Assembly (NCBI GenBank): GCA_964468375.1
Contig: CAYXUW010000002.1
Span: forward strand, 27,333-91,332
DNA length: 64,000 nt
Source of the DNA: CAYXUW01 sp964468375
Lineage (GTDB): Bacteria; Planctomycetota; Phycisphaerae; Sedimentisphaerales; Anaerobacaceae
Direction: 5' to 3'
The number at the start of each line of letters is the position of its first letter. The first letter of the stretch is position 1. The notes under the pieces were generated by a model that saw only the letters and a program-made list of their open reading frames with translations, was not told the origin of the DNA and made no database searches. The translations under genes and the position numbers were made by a program. Shown here one piece after another: positions 1 through 8,878 of the stretch.

Positions 1-52
1 ATATGAAGTCGATGATGAATCTCATTTGCCTTTCCTGTAAAGAATTATACAC

Positions 53-67
53 GCAAATAATATTTGC
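53..67. promoter_or_regulatory. 15-bp palindrome upstream of the first gene (candidate operator)
   Basis: A perfect inverted repeat, GCAAATA-A-TATTTGC, lies about 28 bases upstream of a TATAAT hexamer that probably serves the protease gene. Its symmetry and position resemble a dimeric-regulator site. No regulator gene is nearby and no second copy was noticed, so the role is inference only. Confidence 0.25.
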
Positions 68-91
68 AGGGCCTCGATTTGTCAAACAATA

Positions 92-100
92 TGCTATAAT
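92..100 (+). promoter_or_regulatory. Extended -10 promoter candidate for the aspartic-protease gene
   Basis: TGCTATAAT is a perfect TATAAT hexamer (95-100) preceded by the TGn extension, 56 bases before the chosen ATG. No good -35 hexamer sits 16-18 bases upstream; a TTGTCA at 79-84 is too close. An extended -10 can work without a strong -35. Confidence 0.35.
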
Positions 101-155
101 ATAGCGTATAGTGAATAGATGAAAACAGTCTAACCTGTTAAGCTTGGAGCACCTT

Positions 156-1592
156 ATGAATTTTCCGGGTGATGATAAGAGGATGCTTGGAGGGAGGGTG
201 AAGAGCTGCGTTTTTTTACTGGCTTTATGCGCTTTTATTTTAAGCACAGCGCAGGAAAGTCTCTTTGCAGAGGACGCAAATAACTTTCAGATATACGGGA
301 CACTGCCATTTGGTGATATGCCTTATATATGGGCGCTATTTCGTCGAAGCCCGGGAGGGGAACCCCTGCCCGACCCCGAAGAGATTTTGCTTCAAATGTA
401 TTTCGATACGGGCGCTTCCGGTATATTGCTGTCTCGTGAAACTAAAGAGTACATCGGTATTTACACCGAACCTAACGCGAACTACGTCGATGTCGGAGTT
501 GGAGGAGAACAAGATTTTGGGGTATCCGAAAACTTGTACGTTGCGCTGGCAGACTGCCGCTATCTAATAGAAGAACCAATTGAAAATGATTTCCATGAAG
601 ATTTAGGGCCCTGGCGGCTGATGCTAACTATCGATTATTCCGAAAACCCTCTTGAGACTATCGATATAGTTGGTATTCCTGGAATGGCCGGTAAGTCGGT
701 AGTTCTGAAAGTAGAGGTGCTCGATTTCATGGGATTTCTAATTCCATATTATTTTACACAAATTATGGAGCCGAACGACCCCTATATTCCAGAAAGCGAT
801 ATTGAAGTTAAGGTGCAGTTTACTGACTTTCTTTATACTTCACACCCCAATAACCAAGGCCCACTGCCGGTATTAGGTTATAACCCCGTCATTGAGAATA
901 TTCAAATCAGTTATCAGGGCAGTAATTCTGTCGGCGACTGGCTTTTGGACACAGGGGCTCAACTTAGTATGATGTCCACTGCTCAAGCCGAAACCCTCGG
1001 ACTCGTCGATTCCAACGGAGGCCCAATAGTAACACCGGAATTTTACCAGCCAATTGGCGGGATAGGAGGCGAGGTTAATGCTCCGGTGTTCCTTATTGAT
1101 ACGGTGTCGATACCTACCCTTAATGGTTTTGAACTGATATATGGCGAACCTTATATCGGGGTAGTAGATATAGGAACCATTGACGAGCGCACGGGCGAAC
1201 CAATAATACTCGATGGGATATTTGGAGCCAACTTTCTCGGCTATTCGTATAATCTGGACCTGGATTTCGCAGTAGGGCCTTATGACAACATTGTTTTTGA
1301 TACCCAGAGGGCAATTCTTGGATTTGATGTTAATGATATTTACCCGGTACCCGATACTCTTCCGAACCAATGCGGAGATGTAAACCATCCCTGGCTTGAA
1401 GGTGACATTAATCGCGACTGCCGAACGGATATGGATGACATTAGAGTTTTGTCGTATGAGTGGACTGCTAATAATTGCGAGTGGCTTAACTGGAACTGCG
1501 CCGGCTGCGACCTAAACTATGACGGTAAGGTGAACTTCAAAGACACGGCTTTGCTTGCGATAAACTGGCTTAGCTGCACATTAGAGAATTGA
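156..1592 (+). CDS. Secreted two-lobed aspartic-protease-like protein with C-terminal dockerin
   Basis: Predicted secreted peptidase of 478 aa. The first ~35 residues are positively charged then hydrophobic (VFLLALCAFILSTAQ), i.e. a signal peptide. Two aspartic-protease signatures are visible: DTGASGILLS with Asp84 and DTGAQLSMMS with Asp265. Each is followed by hydrophobic strands, and GIFGANFLG resembles the psi-loop segment of retropepsin/pepsin folds. Having both lobes in one chain is pepsin-like; bacterial retropepsin-like proteins usually carry one motif. The last ~65 residues (GDINRDCRTD ... DLNYDGKVN) form a dockerin-like pair of Ca-binding segments ending in W-L, suggesting attachment to a surface scaffold. 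The open frame extends to a TTG at 144, but the ATG at 156 has GGAG (146-149) at good spacing. Peptidase activity is inferred; the substrate is unknown. Confidence 0.7.
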   Translation: MNFPGDDKRMLGGRVKSCVFLLALCAFILSTAQESLFAEDANNFQIYGTLPFGDMPYIWALFRRSPGGEPLPDPEEILLQMYFDTGASGILLSRETKEYIGIYTEPNANYVDVGVGGEQDFGVSENLYVALADCRYLIEEPIENDFHEDLGPWRLMLTIDYSENPLETIDIVGIPGMAGKSVVLKVEVLDFMGFLIPYYFTQIMEPNDPYIPESDIEVKVQFTDFLYTSHPNNQGPLPVLGYNPVIENIQISYQGSNSVGDWLLDTGAQLSMMSTAQAETLGLVDSNGGPIVTPEFYQPIGGIGGEVNAPVFLIDTVSIPTLNGFELIYGEPYIGVVDIGTIDERTGEPIILDGIFGANFLGYSYNLDLDFAVGPYDNIVFDTQRAILGFDVNDIYPVPDTLPNQCGDVNHPWLEGDINRDCRTDMDDIRVLSYEWTANNCEWLNWNCAGCDLNYDGKVNFKDTALLAINWLSCTLEN

Positions 1593-1635
1593 TGACGGTC
1601 GTTATACGGCAGCGGTAAAATCACACCTTACACTA

Positions 1636-1664
1636 TTGACTTATTCCCTGTTTTTGCGTAATAC
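1636..1664 (+). promoter_or_regulatory. Promoter candidate for tRNA-Arg
   Basis: TTGACT (1636-1641), a 17-base spacer and TAATAC (1659-1664) lie immediately before the tRNA gene, placing a start about 14 bases upstream of the mature 5' end. The -35 is strong and the -10 moderate. Confidence 0.5.
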
Positions 1665-1684
1665 AAATACAGCATCAAGATTTC

Positions 1685-1758
<74 letters not shown>

Positions 1759-1851
1759 ATTTTGTAAGACATTTCACTTGATTCCGGGGATTTGGCGACT
1801 TTGCCGATGCCCGCGATAACCCTGAAAAACGCTAAAATGCCCAAAAAACGC

Positions 1852-1880
1852 TTGACTGCCGCCTATGGTGCGGGTATTTT
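1852..1880 (+). promoter_or_regulatory. Promoter candidate for the sat-cysC gene
   Basis: TTGACT (1852-1857), exactly 17 bases, then TATTTT (1875-1880), giving an untranslated leader of about 110 bases before the ATG at 1997. A second TATAAT at 1956-1961 lacks a convincing -35. This may drive the start of the polysaccharide locus. The rest of the 1759-1996 gap holds no gene. Confidence 0.45.
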
Positions 1881-1996
1881 TCGTGTTTTAGGAGTCTAAC
1901 CATCGGCACTTTATCGAGTGAGGTTTTATTGCGACCCACGGGGACGGAGTCTAAATATAATCTGCTTGTTTTTCTCATATAAGAACAGGAACTACC

Positions 1997-3712
1997 ATGC
2001 AAGAACAGACGAATAGTATGAGCCATTTGAAAGAGCTTTTAGTTGCTAAACAGAAAGTCATAGAGTTAAGGAAAGAAGCGATACACTTGCCTTCGTGGGA
2101 TCTTACCCAAAGGCAGGTTCAGGATATAGAGCTTTTACTAAATGGTGCTTTTTCCCCTCTTGATGGCTTTATGACGCAGTCTAATTTCAACTCGGTCTGC
2201 AAGCAGATGCGTTTATTGGATGGTTCTCTTTGGCCTATACCAATCACCTTAGATGTAGATGAGCGGTTTGCAGCGTCTATATCCATCGGAGACCGTATTG
2301 CGCTGCGTCATCCGGAAGGGATAGTGTTAGCTAATCTGACGGTTAAGGATATTTGGCGTCCAGACCATAAGGAAGAAGCAGAACTGGTTTACGGCACTAC
2401 AGATGAAAAACACAGCGGTGTATTTTATCTTCTTCACCAGACACACCCGGTATACGTAGGCGGAACTCTTGAAGGCATAGAGCAGCCGCCTCATCATACG
2501 TTCCAGCACCTGCGGCATGCGCCTTTGGAATTACGGAGTTTATTCAAGAAGCTGGGGTGGCGAAAGGTTGTGGCTTTCCAAACCCGAAATCCATTGCACC
2601 GAGCTCATGTGGAACTAACCAAGCGTGCTGCCACACAAACCGAAGCTAATTTGCTTCTTCATCCGGTAGTTGGGCGTACTGGTATCGGCGATATAAATTA
2701 TTTCGCCCGTGTACGTTGCTACCAGGAAATTCTCAAACATTATCCCAAACAAACGACAATGTTGAGCCTTTTGCCGTTAGCGATGCGATTGGCCGGACCA
2801 CGAGAGGCGTTGTGGCATGCCATCATTCGGAGAAATTACGGCTGCACACATTTTATCGTGGGGCGTGACCATGCCGGGCCGGGCAAAGACAGTAATGGTA
2901 AGCCGTTCTATGATCCCTACGATGCCCAGGAGCTTGTCAAAAAACATGAGGACGAAATTGGGATTAAAATGATAGCCTTTGAAGAGATGGTTTATGTTGA
3001 GGATTCTGCACAATACATGCTGCGTTCAGCGGTGCCGAAAGATACCAAAATTCTGTCTTTGTCAGGAACGGAGTTTCGCCGCAGGCTTCGTGAAGGTCTG
3101 GATGTCCCGTCGTGGTTCTCCTATCCAGAGGTAATATCCGAACTGCGCAGGTCATTCCCGCCAAGACGAGAACAGGGTTTTACCGTATTTTTCACCGGTT
3201 TGCCCAGCTCTGGTAAATCGACTATAGCAAAAGTGCTAATGGCGAAGCTGATGGAGATGGGACAACGACCTGTTACTCTGCTTGATGGCGACATCGTTCG
3301 CAAAAATTTGTCGAGTGAATTAGGTTTTTCCAAAGAACATCGTGATTTGAACATTCAACGTATCGGGTATGTGGCCAGTGAGATTACTAAAAACCGCGGC
3401 GTAGCCATTTGTGCCCCGATTGCACCCTATGCATCAATACGGCGTCAAGTGCGTGAAAATATCGAGCAGTATGGTGGTTTTATTGAGGTGCACGTGGCAA
3501 CTCCTTTAGAGGTCTGCGAGCAAAGAGACCGTAAGGGGCTCTACGCCAAAGCCAGAGCTGGTTTGTTAAAGGAATTCACTGGTATTGATGATCCCTATGA
3601 AGCGCCAAAGAACCCCGAGGTTTTTGTTGATACTACCAAAGCCTCCGCAGACCAGAATGCTCAGCAGGTTCTTCTTCACTTAGAAAAAGAGGGATATATC
3701 GAAAAACTTTAG
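1997..3712 (+). CDS. sat-cysC: Bifunctional sulfate adenylyltransferase / adenylylsulfate kinase
   Basis: Makes APS from sulfate and ATP, then phosphorylates it to PAPS, the sulfate donor. Residues ~1-375 are ATP sulfurylase, with the nucleotide-binding QTRNPLHRAH at ~195-204 and GRDHAGPG at ~289-296. Residues ~390-571 are APS kinase, with P-loop GLPSSGKST (~400-408), DGDIVR and the late FVDTTKAS stretch. The 571-aa length equals a full fusion. The ATG has AGGAA five bases upstream. It lies directly before an ABC polysaccharide exporter and shares the locus with a sulfotransferase at 14.9 kb. No cysteine-biosynthesis genes are adjacent, so a role in PAPS supply for glycan sulfation is a reasonable inference, though assimilation cannot be excluded. 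Confidence 0.93.
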   Translation: MQEQTNSMSHLKELLVAKQKVIELRKEAIHLPSWDLTQRQVQDIELLLNGAFSPLDGFMTQSNFNSVCKQMRLLDGSLWPIPITLDVDERFAASISIGDRIALRHPEGIVLANLTVKDIWRPDHKEEAELVYGTTDEKHSGVFYLLHQTHPVYVGGTLEGIEQPPHHTFQHLRHAPLELRSLFKKLGWRKVVAFQTRNPLHRAHVELTKRAATQTEANLLLHPVVGRTGIGDINYFARVRCYQEILKHYPKQTTMLSLLPLAMRLAGPREALWHAIIRRNYGCTHFIVGRDHAGPGKDSNGKPFYDPYDAQELVKKHEDEIGIKMIAFEEMVYVEDSAQYMLRSAVPKDTKILSLSGTEFRRRLREGLDVPSWFSYPEVISELRRSFPPRREQGFTVFFTGLPSSGKSTIAKVLMAKLMEMGQRPVTLLDGDIVRKNLSSELGFSKEHRDLNIQRIGYVASEITKNRGVAICAPIAPYASIRRQVRENIEQYGGFIEVHVATPLEVCEQRDRKGLYAKARAGLLKEFTGIDDPYEAPKNPEVFVDTTKASADQNAQQVLLHLEKEGYIEKL

Positions 3713-3773
3713 TTTCGCGTCTTTCTAAGATTCAGACCTCACCAAACCGAACAGGGTCGTGGTTTAATTTATC

Positions 3774-4634
3774 ATGATTGAAAAACATGAAGACATAGAA
3801 GCTTGGGATTTAATAATCCAGCCCACAAGCGGGTGGTTTGATCTGCACCTTCGAGACCTTTGGTACTACAGGTATCTGATATTTCTTTTCGTCAAGCGAG
3901 ACTTCGTTACGTTTTACAAGCAGACAGTCCTTGGCCCACTGTGGTATCTTATCCAGCCGGTTCTTATCACCATCGTGTTCACTTTGATTTTCGGAAAAGT
4001 GGCACAAACTCCAACAGATGGGGTGCCGCCTTTTCTTTTTTATCTTTCCGGCAATGTTGCTTGGAGTTATTTTGCAAACTGTCTTAATCAGACATCAAAT
4101 ACATTCGTGAAAAACGCAGCTATCTTTGGAAAGGTTTATTTCCCGCGGCTTACAGTTCCCGTTTCTATAGTTATTATCAATTTAGTAAAATTCGGGATAC
4201 AACTCGCACTTTTTCTCGGCTTTTACCTTTACTTTATCGCCAATAATTCTTCGGTTCGACCGACTTTGCTGATACTGCTACTTCCAGTTTTGATATTTCA
4301 AATGGCGGTTTTAAGCTTAGGTGCGGGTGTCTTAGTTTCTTCTCTTACCACAAAATACCGCGACCTAACTTTTGTGATGACGTTTGCTGTGCAGCTGTGG
4401 ATGTACGCGTCGTCTGTAGTCATCCCTGCATCATCAATCCCTGAAAAATATCTGCCCTTTTATATGCTCAACCCCATGGCTTCGGTTATAGAGTTATTCC
4501 GCTATGCTTTTTTGGGCCAGGGAGTTGTGGATGCTGCTTATGTAAGTATAAGCTGGGCAGTGACTGTGGTAGTCTTTTTTGGTGGAATTATTCTATTCAG
4601 CCGGATTGAGAAAAGCTTTATGGATACGGTTTGA
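3774..4634 (+). CDS. wzm: ABC-2 type polysaccharide export permease (Wzm-like)
   Basis: Inner-membrane permease of 286 aa for exporting a lipid-linked polysaccharide. After a cytoplasmic N-terminus (~1-40) come about six membrane segments, starting near FVTFYKQTVLGPLWYLIQP, a stretch typical of TagG/Wzm/KpsM permeases. The FGKVYFPRL stretch between helices is also characteristic. The next gene is the matching ATPase; its ATG (4637) follows this stop codon by two bases, so the two are translationally close. It belongs to the ABC-dependent export route. Confidence 0.9.
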   Translation: MIEKHEDIEAWDLIIQPTSGWFDLHLRDLWYYRYLIFLFVKRDFVTFYKQTVLGPLWYLIQPVLITIVFTLIFGKVAQTPTDGVPPFLFYLSGNVAWSYFANCLNQTSNTFVKNAAIFGKVYFPRLTVPVSIVIINLVKFGIQLALFLGFYLYFIANNSSVRPTLLILLLPVLIFQMAVLSLGAGVLVSSLTTKYRDLTFVMTFAVQLWMYASSVVIPASSIPEKYLPFYMLNPMASVIELFRYAFLGQGVVDAAYVSISWAVTVVVFFGGIILFSRIEKSFMDTV

Positions 4635-4636
4635 TT

Positions 4637-5956
4637 ATGCCAGGGACGGTTATAAAAATTGAGAGTCTTTCCAAGCAGTACCGTTATGGTGTAATCGGGC
4701 ATGGGACTCTATACAAGGACTTGCAAAGCTGGTGGGCGCGTTTTCGCGGCAGAGAGGATCCTAATATAAGGATTACGAGGCAATTCGGTCCGGGACTGAA
4801 CGGTGAGCGATTTTGGGCGTTGGAGGACATAAACCTTGAAGTTAAGAAAGGGGAGAAGATCGGTATAATAGGTCGTAATGGAGCTGGGAAATCGACGCTT
4901 TTGAAAATCTTATCGCGTGTCACAACACCAACAAAGGGGCAGATAATGCTCAAAGGGCGCGTAGCCTCGCTACTTGAAGTAGGAACGGGCTTCCATCCGG
5001 AGCAGACCGGCCGGGAGAATATTTTTCTTAACGGCGCTATTCTTGGAATGTCAAAATCTGAAATTAAGAGAAAGTTTGATGAGATAGTTGATTTTTCCGG
5101 ATTGGAAAAGTTTGTCGATACACCGGTGAAGCGTTACTCATCAGGCATGTATGTTCGGCTGGCTTTTGCCGTGGCAGCTTATCTGGATTCAGAGATTATG
5201 CTCGTGGACGAAGTTTTAGCGGTGGGCGATGTTCAATTTCAAAAGAAGTGCCTTGGTAAGATGCAGAATGTGGCAGAAAGTGGACGAACAGTGTTGTTTG
5301 TAAGCCATAATATGTCAGCTATACGTAATCTTTGTGACAGGGCATTGTTGCTTGATAACGGCAGACTTGTTTTGGATGACACGTCAGAACATGCTATTGC
5401 ACACTATTTAGACCAGAGTCTGATTCAGGGGGCAGTTGCATCAGAGGAAGAAATAAACAAAAGGATCGAAGGGCAGGTTAATAAACAGAACCCGTTTTTG
5501 CACATTGAAGAGATAGCGATTCTCGATGAAGAGGGGAACGTACGTAACTCATTCCATTCAGATGAGGATATCATTGTTTCTATTACGTTTGAATGCCTGC
5601 AATCAGTTCAGGATTTAGTTATTATGGTAAATGTAGTTGACGAGAATGCAACACCCATTTTAGCAAGTCTGAACATTGATGATGCGGGTGTATCTGATCG
5701 CTTTTTCCGGTTGGATGCCGGCGTATATAATGTGAGGTGCAAGTTGCCCAAAAACACCTTTGGCGAAGCACCTTTATTTTTATCTGTTCACGTGGTATAT
5801 CCCAAGACCGAGCATATTTTCGTAAACAAAATTCTCGAATTCAATGTCAGGTTCGGAGGTTATAACGACGTTAGCTACGGTTGTTACCCAAATACTTTTA
5901 TTCGACCCAAGCTGAAATGGAGTTTTCACCCGGGGGTTAAAACAGCCGTTGATTGA
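4637..5956 (+). CDS. wzt: Polysaccharide ABC transporter ATPase with C-terminal recognition domain (Wzt-like)
   Basis: ATPase partner of the upstream permease. The N-terminal ~250 residues hold Walker A GRNGAGKSTLLKI, signature YSSGMYVRLAFAVA, Walker B IMLVDEVLAVGD and the switch SHNMSA. Residues ~285-435 form a separate beta-rich domain (NPFLHIEEIAILDEEGNV onward) like the carbohydrate-binding domain of Wzt proteins, which in O9a-type systems recognises the capped chain end. That domain suggests that a terminal modification, such as methylation, licenses export. The frame is open to a TTG at 4631, but the ATG at 4637 is preferred. Confidence 0.92.
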   Translation: MPGTVIKIESLSKQYRYGVIGHGTLYKDLQSWWARFRGREDPNIRITRQFGPGLNGERFWALEDINLEVKKGEKIGIIGRNGAGKSTLLKILSRVTTPTKGQIMLKGRVASLLEVGTGFHPEQTGRENIFLNGAILGMSKSEIKRKFDEIVDFSGLEKFVDTPVKRYSSGMYVRLAFAVAAYLDSEIMLVDEVLAVGDVQFQKKCLGKMQNVAESGRTVLFVSHNMSAIRNLCDRALLLDNGRLVLDDTSEHAIAHYLDQSLIQGAVASEEEINKRIEGQVNKQNPFLHIEEIAILDEEGNVRNSFHSDEDIIVSITFECLQSVQDLVIMVNVVDENATPILASLNIDDAGVSDRFFRLDAGVYNVRCKLPKNTFGEAPLFLSVHVVYPKTEHIFVNKILEFNVRFGGYNDVSYGCYPNTFIRPKLKWSFHPGVKTAVD

Positions 5957-5978
5957 CAGTGCGAGCCGACGAATTCGT

Positions 5979-6689
5979 ATGAATAGACGACCAAGAGTTG
6001 GGGTAATTGTTCTTTGCAGATTCGATTCAAGCCGGTTTCCAGGCAAAATCCTGAAGAAAATCAAAGGTAAGGAGATGCTTGGGTATATCTGTGAAAGATT
6101 GTTGCTCTCAAAAAAGGCGGATGAACTTGTAGTAGCTACTTCTGTTGAAGAAAGTGATAATCCGATAGTAGATTTCTGCAAGGGGCATAATATCAAGTTT
6201 TTTCGGGGCTCAAAGAATAATGTCGCAGAAAGAATCTTACAATGCGCCCAAAACTACAACTTTGATTATTTCGTAAGAATATGCGGTGACAACATACTTG
6301 CGGATTATAAACTGGTCGATGAAATGATAGATATAACTCTGAATGGAGATTATGATTTTGTTAGCAACGTTAAGGACAGAACCTTCCCCTTAAGCGTAGA
6401 GATCTTAAAGACAGCTTTTTTTGAAAAACTGGTGCCAAACTTCAAGACGGCAGAGCACAAAGAGCATGTCACAATGTACCTTTATGAGAATGAGTCTGAA
6501 GCAGGGAAACACCATTTTGTATATTGCGAAGCAGGTCCTGATGTCGCTGGTGTCAGGCTTGTTTTAGATGATGATAACGATTTTCGCTTTCTCAAAAGCA
6601 TTATCGAAAAAATGGACAAGGACCACACCCAATACTCATTAAGCGATATTTGCAGATTAGCCAGAGAGATTTCGAATGTCGACCGGTGA
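5979..6689 (+). CDS. SpsF-like cytidylyltransferase-family protein
   Basis: Nucleotidyltransferase-fold protein of the acylneuraminate cytidylyltransferase/SpsF family (236 aa). The N-terminal VGVIVLCRFDSSRFPGK is the family's nucleotide-binding signature (R-x-x-S-x-R-x-P-x-K). ELVVATS and the YFVRICGDN metal-binding Asp region follow. In the Bacillus sps operon the homologue sits with aminotransferase, acetyltransferase and NeuB-like genes, as here. It probably activates a sugar acid with CTP. The frame opens at a TTG at 5949 overlapping the previous gene, but the ATG at 5979 starts just before the conserved motif. The last 14 bases overlap the next gene. Confidence 0.8.
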   Translation: MNRRPRVGVIVLCRFDSSRFPGKILKKIKGKEMLGYICERLLLSKKADELVVATSVEESDNPIVDFCKGHNIKFFRGSKNNVAERILQCAQNYNFDYFVRICGDNILADYKLVDEMIDITLNGDYDFVSNVKDRTFPLSVEILKTAFFEKLVPNFKTAEHKEHVTMYLYENESEAGKHHFVYCEAGPDVAGVRLVLDDDNDFRFLKSIIEKMDKDHTQYSLSDICRLAREISNVDR

Positions 6690-7704
6690 GAGTAAAAAGG
6701 AACTTAAGATTGGCATCATTGGTTTGGGAGTCGGCGAAAAACATGTTGAAGCATATAAGTCTCATAAGTGCTGTGAAGTGGTTTGTGTGTGTGATTTTTC
6801 CGAAGAAGTACTGACTTCATTCCGGTCAAAACATCCCACTATAAAAACTGTAAAAAGCGCCGATGATGTTTTTTCAGATAAGGACATTGATTTGGTTTCG
6901 ATAGCATCCTATGACAATTACCACTACGAACAGACTATAAAAGCTCTGGAAAACCAAAAACATGTTTTTGTCGAGAAACCTCTTTGTTTGCTCAAAAAAG
7001 AGGCGTTGACGATTAAAAAGTTGTTGAAGAAGAATTCATTTTTGATGCTTTCCTCAAATTTAAACCTGCGAACTTGTCCTCGTTTTAAGAATTTAAAGGC
7101 TTTAATCCAATCCGGCGAAATGGGCGAAGTGTTTTATTTTGAGGGTGATTACTTGTGGGGCAGAATAAGGAAGCTGACAAACGGCTGGCGAGGGAAGATG
7201 CCCTTTTATTCTGTGGTTTATGGAGCGGCTGTGCATATAATAGACCTGCTTATCTGGCTCGTAGAGAAAAAGCCAGTAGAGGTTAAGGGGTATGGCAGCC
7301 GGATTGCTACGTCTGGCTCAGGGTTTGATTATATGGATTTCGCAACATTGTTGCTTAGATTTGACGATGGAATGCTCGCAAAGGTAAGCGCGAATGGGGG
7401 CTGTGTCCATCCGCACTTTCACAGAGTTGCGGTGTACGGAACCAAGCAAACTTTCTTAAATGAGTCAAAGGGTGGCCAACTTATCAGGAGCCGTGAACCT
7501 AGCGTCCAGGCGGAAGATCTTTCGGATGGTTATCCTGGAAAAGACAAAAATATGGTTATTCACAGTTTTGTCGATTCCATTATTAACAATGATGTAAGAG
7601 CTGCGATTGTTCCTTCAGATGATGTTTTTGATGTAATGTCAATTTGCTTTGCAGCTGAGGAATCCATTCAGAACAACAAAACAGTTTCGATTGATTACAT
7701 ATAA
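6676..7704 (+). CDS. Gfo/Idh/MocA family oxidoreductase
   Basis: NAD(P)-dependent sugar oxidoreductase of 342 aa. The Rossmann motif GIIGLGVGEKHVEAY is at the N-terminus, and EKPLCLLKKEA is the conserved EKP catalytic-lysine segment near residue 100. The rest matches the C-terminal alpha/beta substrate domain. Relatives in polysaccharide loci oxidise or reduce UDP- or CMP-linked amino sugars. It overlaps the cytidylyltransferase gene by 14 bases and is followed closely by a PLP aminotransferase, so the three likely act on one sugar. The substrate cannot be read from the sequence. Confidence 0.85.
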   Translation: MSTGESKKELKIGIIGLGVGEKHVEAYKSHKCCEVVCVCDFSEEVLTSFRSKHPTIKTVKSADDVFSDKDIDLVSIASYDNYHYEQTIKALENQKHVFVEKPLCLLKKEALTIKKLLKKNSFLMLSSNLNLRTCPRFKNLKALIQSGEMGEVFYFEGDYLWGRIRKLTNGWRGKMPFYSVVYGAAVHIIDLLIWLVEKKPVEVKGYGSRIATSGSGFDYMDFATLLLRFDDGMLAKVSANGGCVHPHFHRVAVYGTKQTFLNESKGGQLIRSREPSVQAEDLSDGYPGKDKNMVIHSFVDSIINNDVRAAIVPSDDVFDVMSICFAAEESIQNNKTVSIDYI

Positions 7705-8878
7705 GGGAGTAGTCACAATTACAGAGCAAACCGTAAGAACAATACCCTTTGCCAAGCCAATTTTGGGTGAAACGGAAAAACAAGCGGTTGCAGAGGTCCT
7801 TTCCGGCAACATATTGGTACATGGTCCCAAGATAAAGCAATTTGAAAGCGCTTTTGCAAATTGGGTAAAAGCAGATGGAGCAGTGGGCGTCTCATCCTGT
7901 ACCGCAGCACTTCATTTATCTTATTTTTACTTGGGTGTAGGCCGTGGTGATGAAGTTATAGTGCCTGCGATGACACATGTTGCTACAGCACACGCTGTAG
8001 AATTAGTAGGAGCTAAGCCCATTTTCGTAGATGCAGAACCAAGAACCGGAAATATAGATATTGAACAGATAGAGGATAAGATTACGCCAAATACCAAAGC
8101 GATTTCACTGGTACATTATCTTGGTATGCCGGTTGATATGCATCGCATATGCGAGATTGCAGAGAGGCATAATTTGTTTGTGGTAGAAGACTGTGCATTG
8201 GCTGTAGGCACTTATTTCGACGGTATTCATGCGGGCCTCCACGGTGATGTCGGGTGTTTTTCTTTCTATCCAGTCAAGCATATGACTACAGCAGAGGGCG
8301 GAATGGTCATTTCCAAGCATGCCGATGTTTTACAGAAGGTAGAGCGCCAACGCGCATTTGGTGTTGATCGCACGCACGGTGAAAGAAGCATTCCAGGTGA
8401 TTATGATGTAAATATGCTCGGTTTCAACTATAGGATGAATGAGATTCAAGCGGTAATTGGTATAGGGCAAATTCAACGACTAAAAAATTTTCTTGCGAAG
8501 CGCAAGGAGAATTACAAGATTCTCACCTCAGGGCTTAGTGAGATCAGTGAAATAGATATGCTGGAATCTAGTCATGATAAGTATGAAAGCAGTTATTACT
8601 GCCATTGTATCGTATTGAAAGGACCGTTGGCATCTCAGCGTGCAGCTGTCATCAACAGGTTAAAGGCAAAAGGTCTCGGTACCAGTATTTATTATCCGAA
8701 GGCGGTTCCATTATTGTTGTATTACAAAAACAAGTACGGTTTCAGTGATGGCAGTTATCCAGAGGCAGAGCGAATAAGTAATAATTCCATTGCACTACCC
8801 GTGGGTCCACATTTATGTGAGGAGGACATGCTGTATATTGTACAGATCATTAAAGAAGTTATTCAGGAGGTGAAATAA
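7691..8878 (+). CDS. DegT/DnrJ/EryC1/StrS PLP-dependent sugar aminotransferase
   Basis: Transfers an amino group to a keto-sugar nucleotide. The start region IPFAKPILGETEKQAVAEVL is the classic DegT opening, and FSFYPVKHMTTAEGGM holds the PLP-binding lysine; the family's C-terminal lobe follows. It is the probable SpsC/LegC/PseC counterpart in the nonulosonic-acid block. The start is unclear: no ATG or GTG precedes the conserved region. TTG at 7691 lies inside the preceding gene and lacks a ribosome-binding site. ATT at 7718 has AAGGGAG (7703-7709) eight bases upstream and would give a normal N-terminus (MTEQTVRTIPFAK). I give the TTG as the nearest conventional start. The stop shares its last base with the next ATG. 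Confidence 0.9.
   Translation: MITYKGVVTITEQTVRTIPFAKPILGETEKQAVAEVLSGNILVHGPKIKQFESAFANWVKADGAVGVSSCTAALHLSYFYLGVGRGDEVIVPAMTHVATAHAVELVGAKPIFVDAEPRTGNIDIEQIEDKITPNTKAISLVHYLGMPVDMHRICEIAERHNLFVVEDCALAVGTYFDGIHAGLHGDVGCFSFYPVKHMTTAEGGMVISKHADVLQKVERQRAFGVDRTHGERSIPGDYDVNMLGFNYRMNEIQAVIGIGQIQRLKNFLAKRKENYKILTSGLSEISEIDMLESSHDKYESSYYCHCIVLKGPLASQRAAVINRLKAKGLGTSIYYPKAVPLLLYYKNKYGFSDGSYPEAERISNNSIALPVGPHLCEEDMLYIVQIIKEVIQEVK

Noticed and set aside
873..1388. 171-codon minus-strand open frame inside the protease gene
   Set aside because: No start signal or recognisable protein features; it is a shadow of the + strand gene with the dockerin and DTG motifs.
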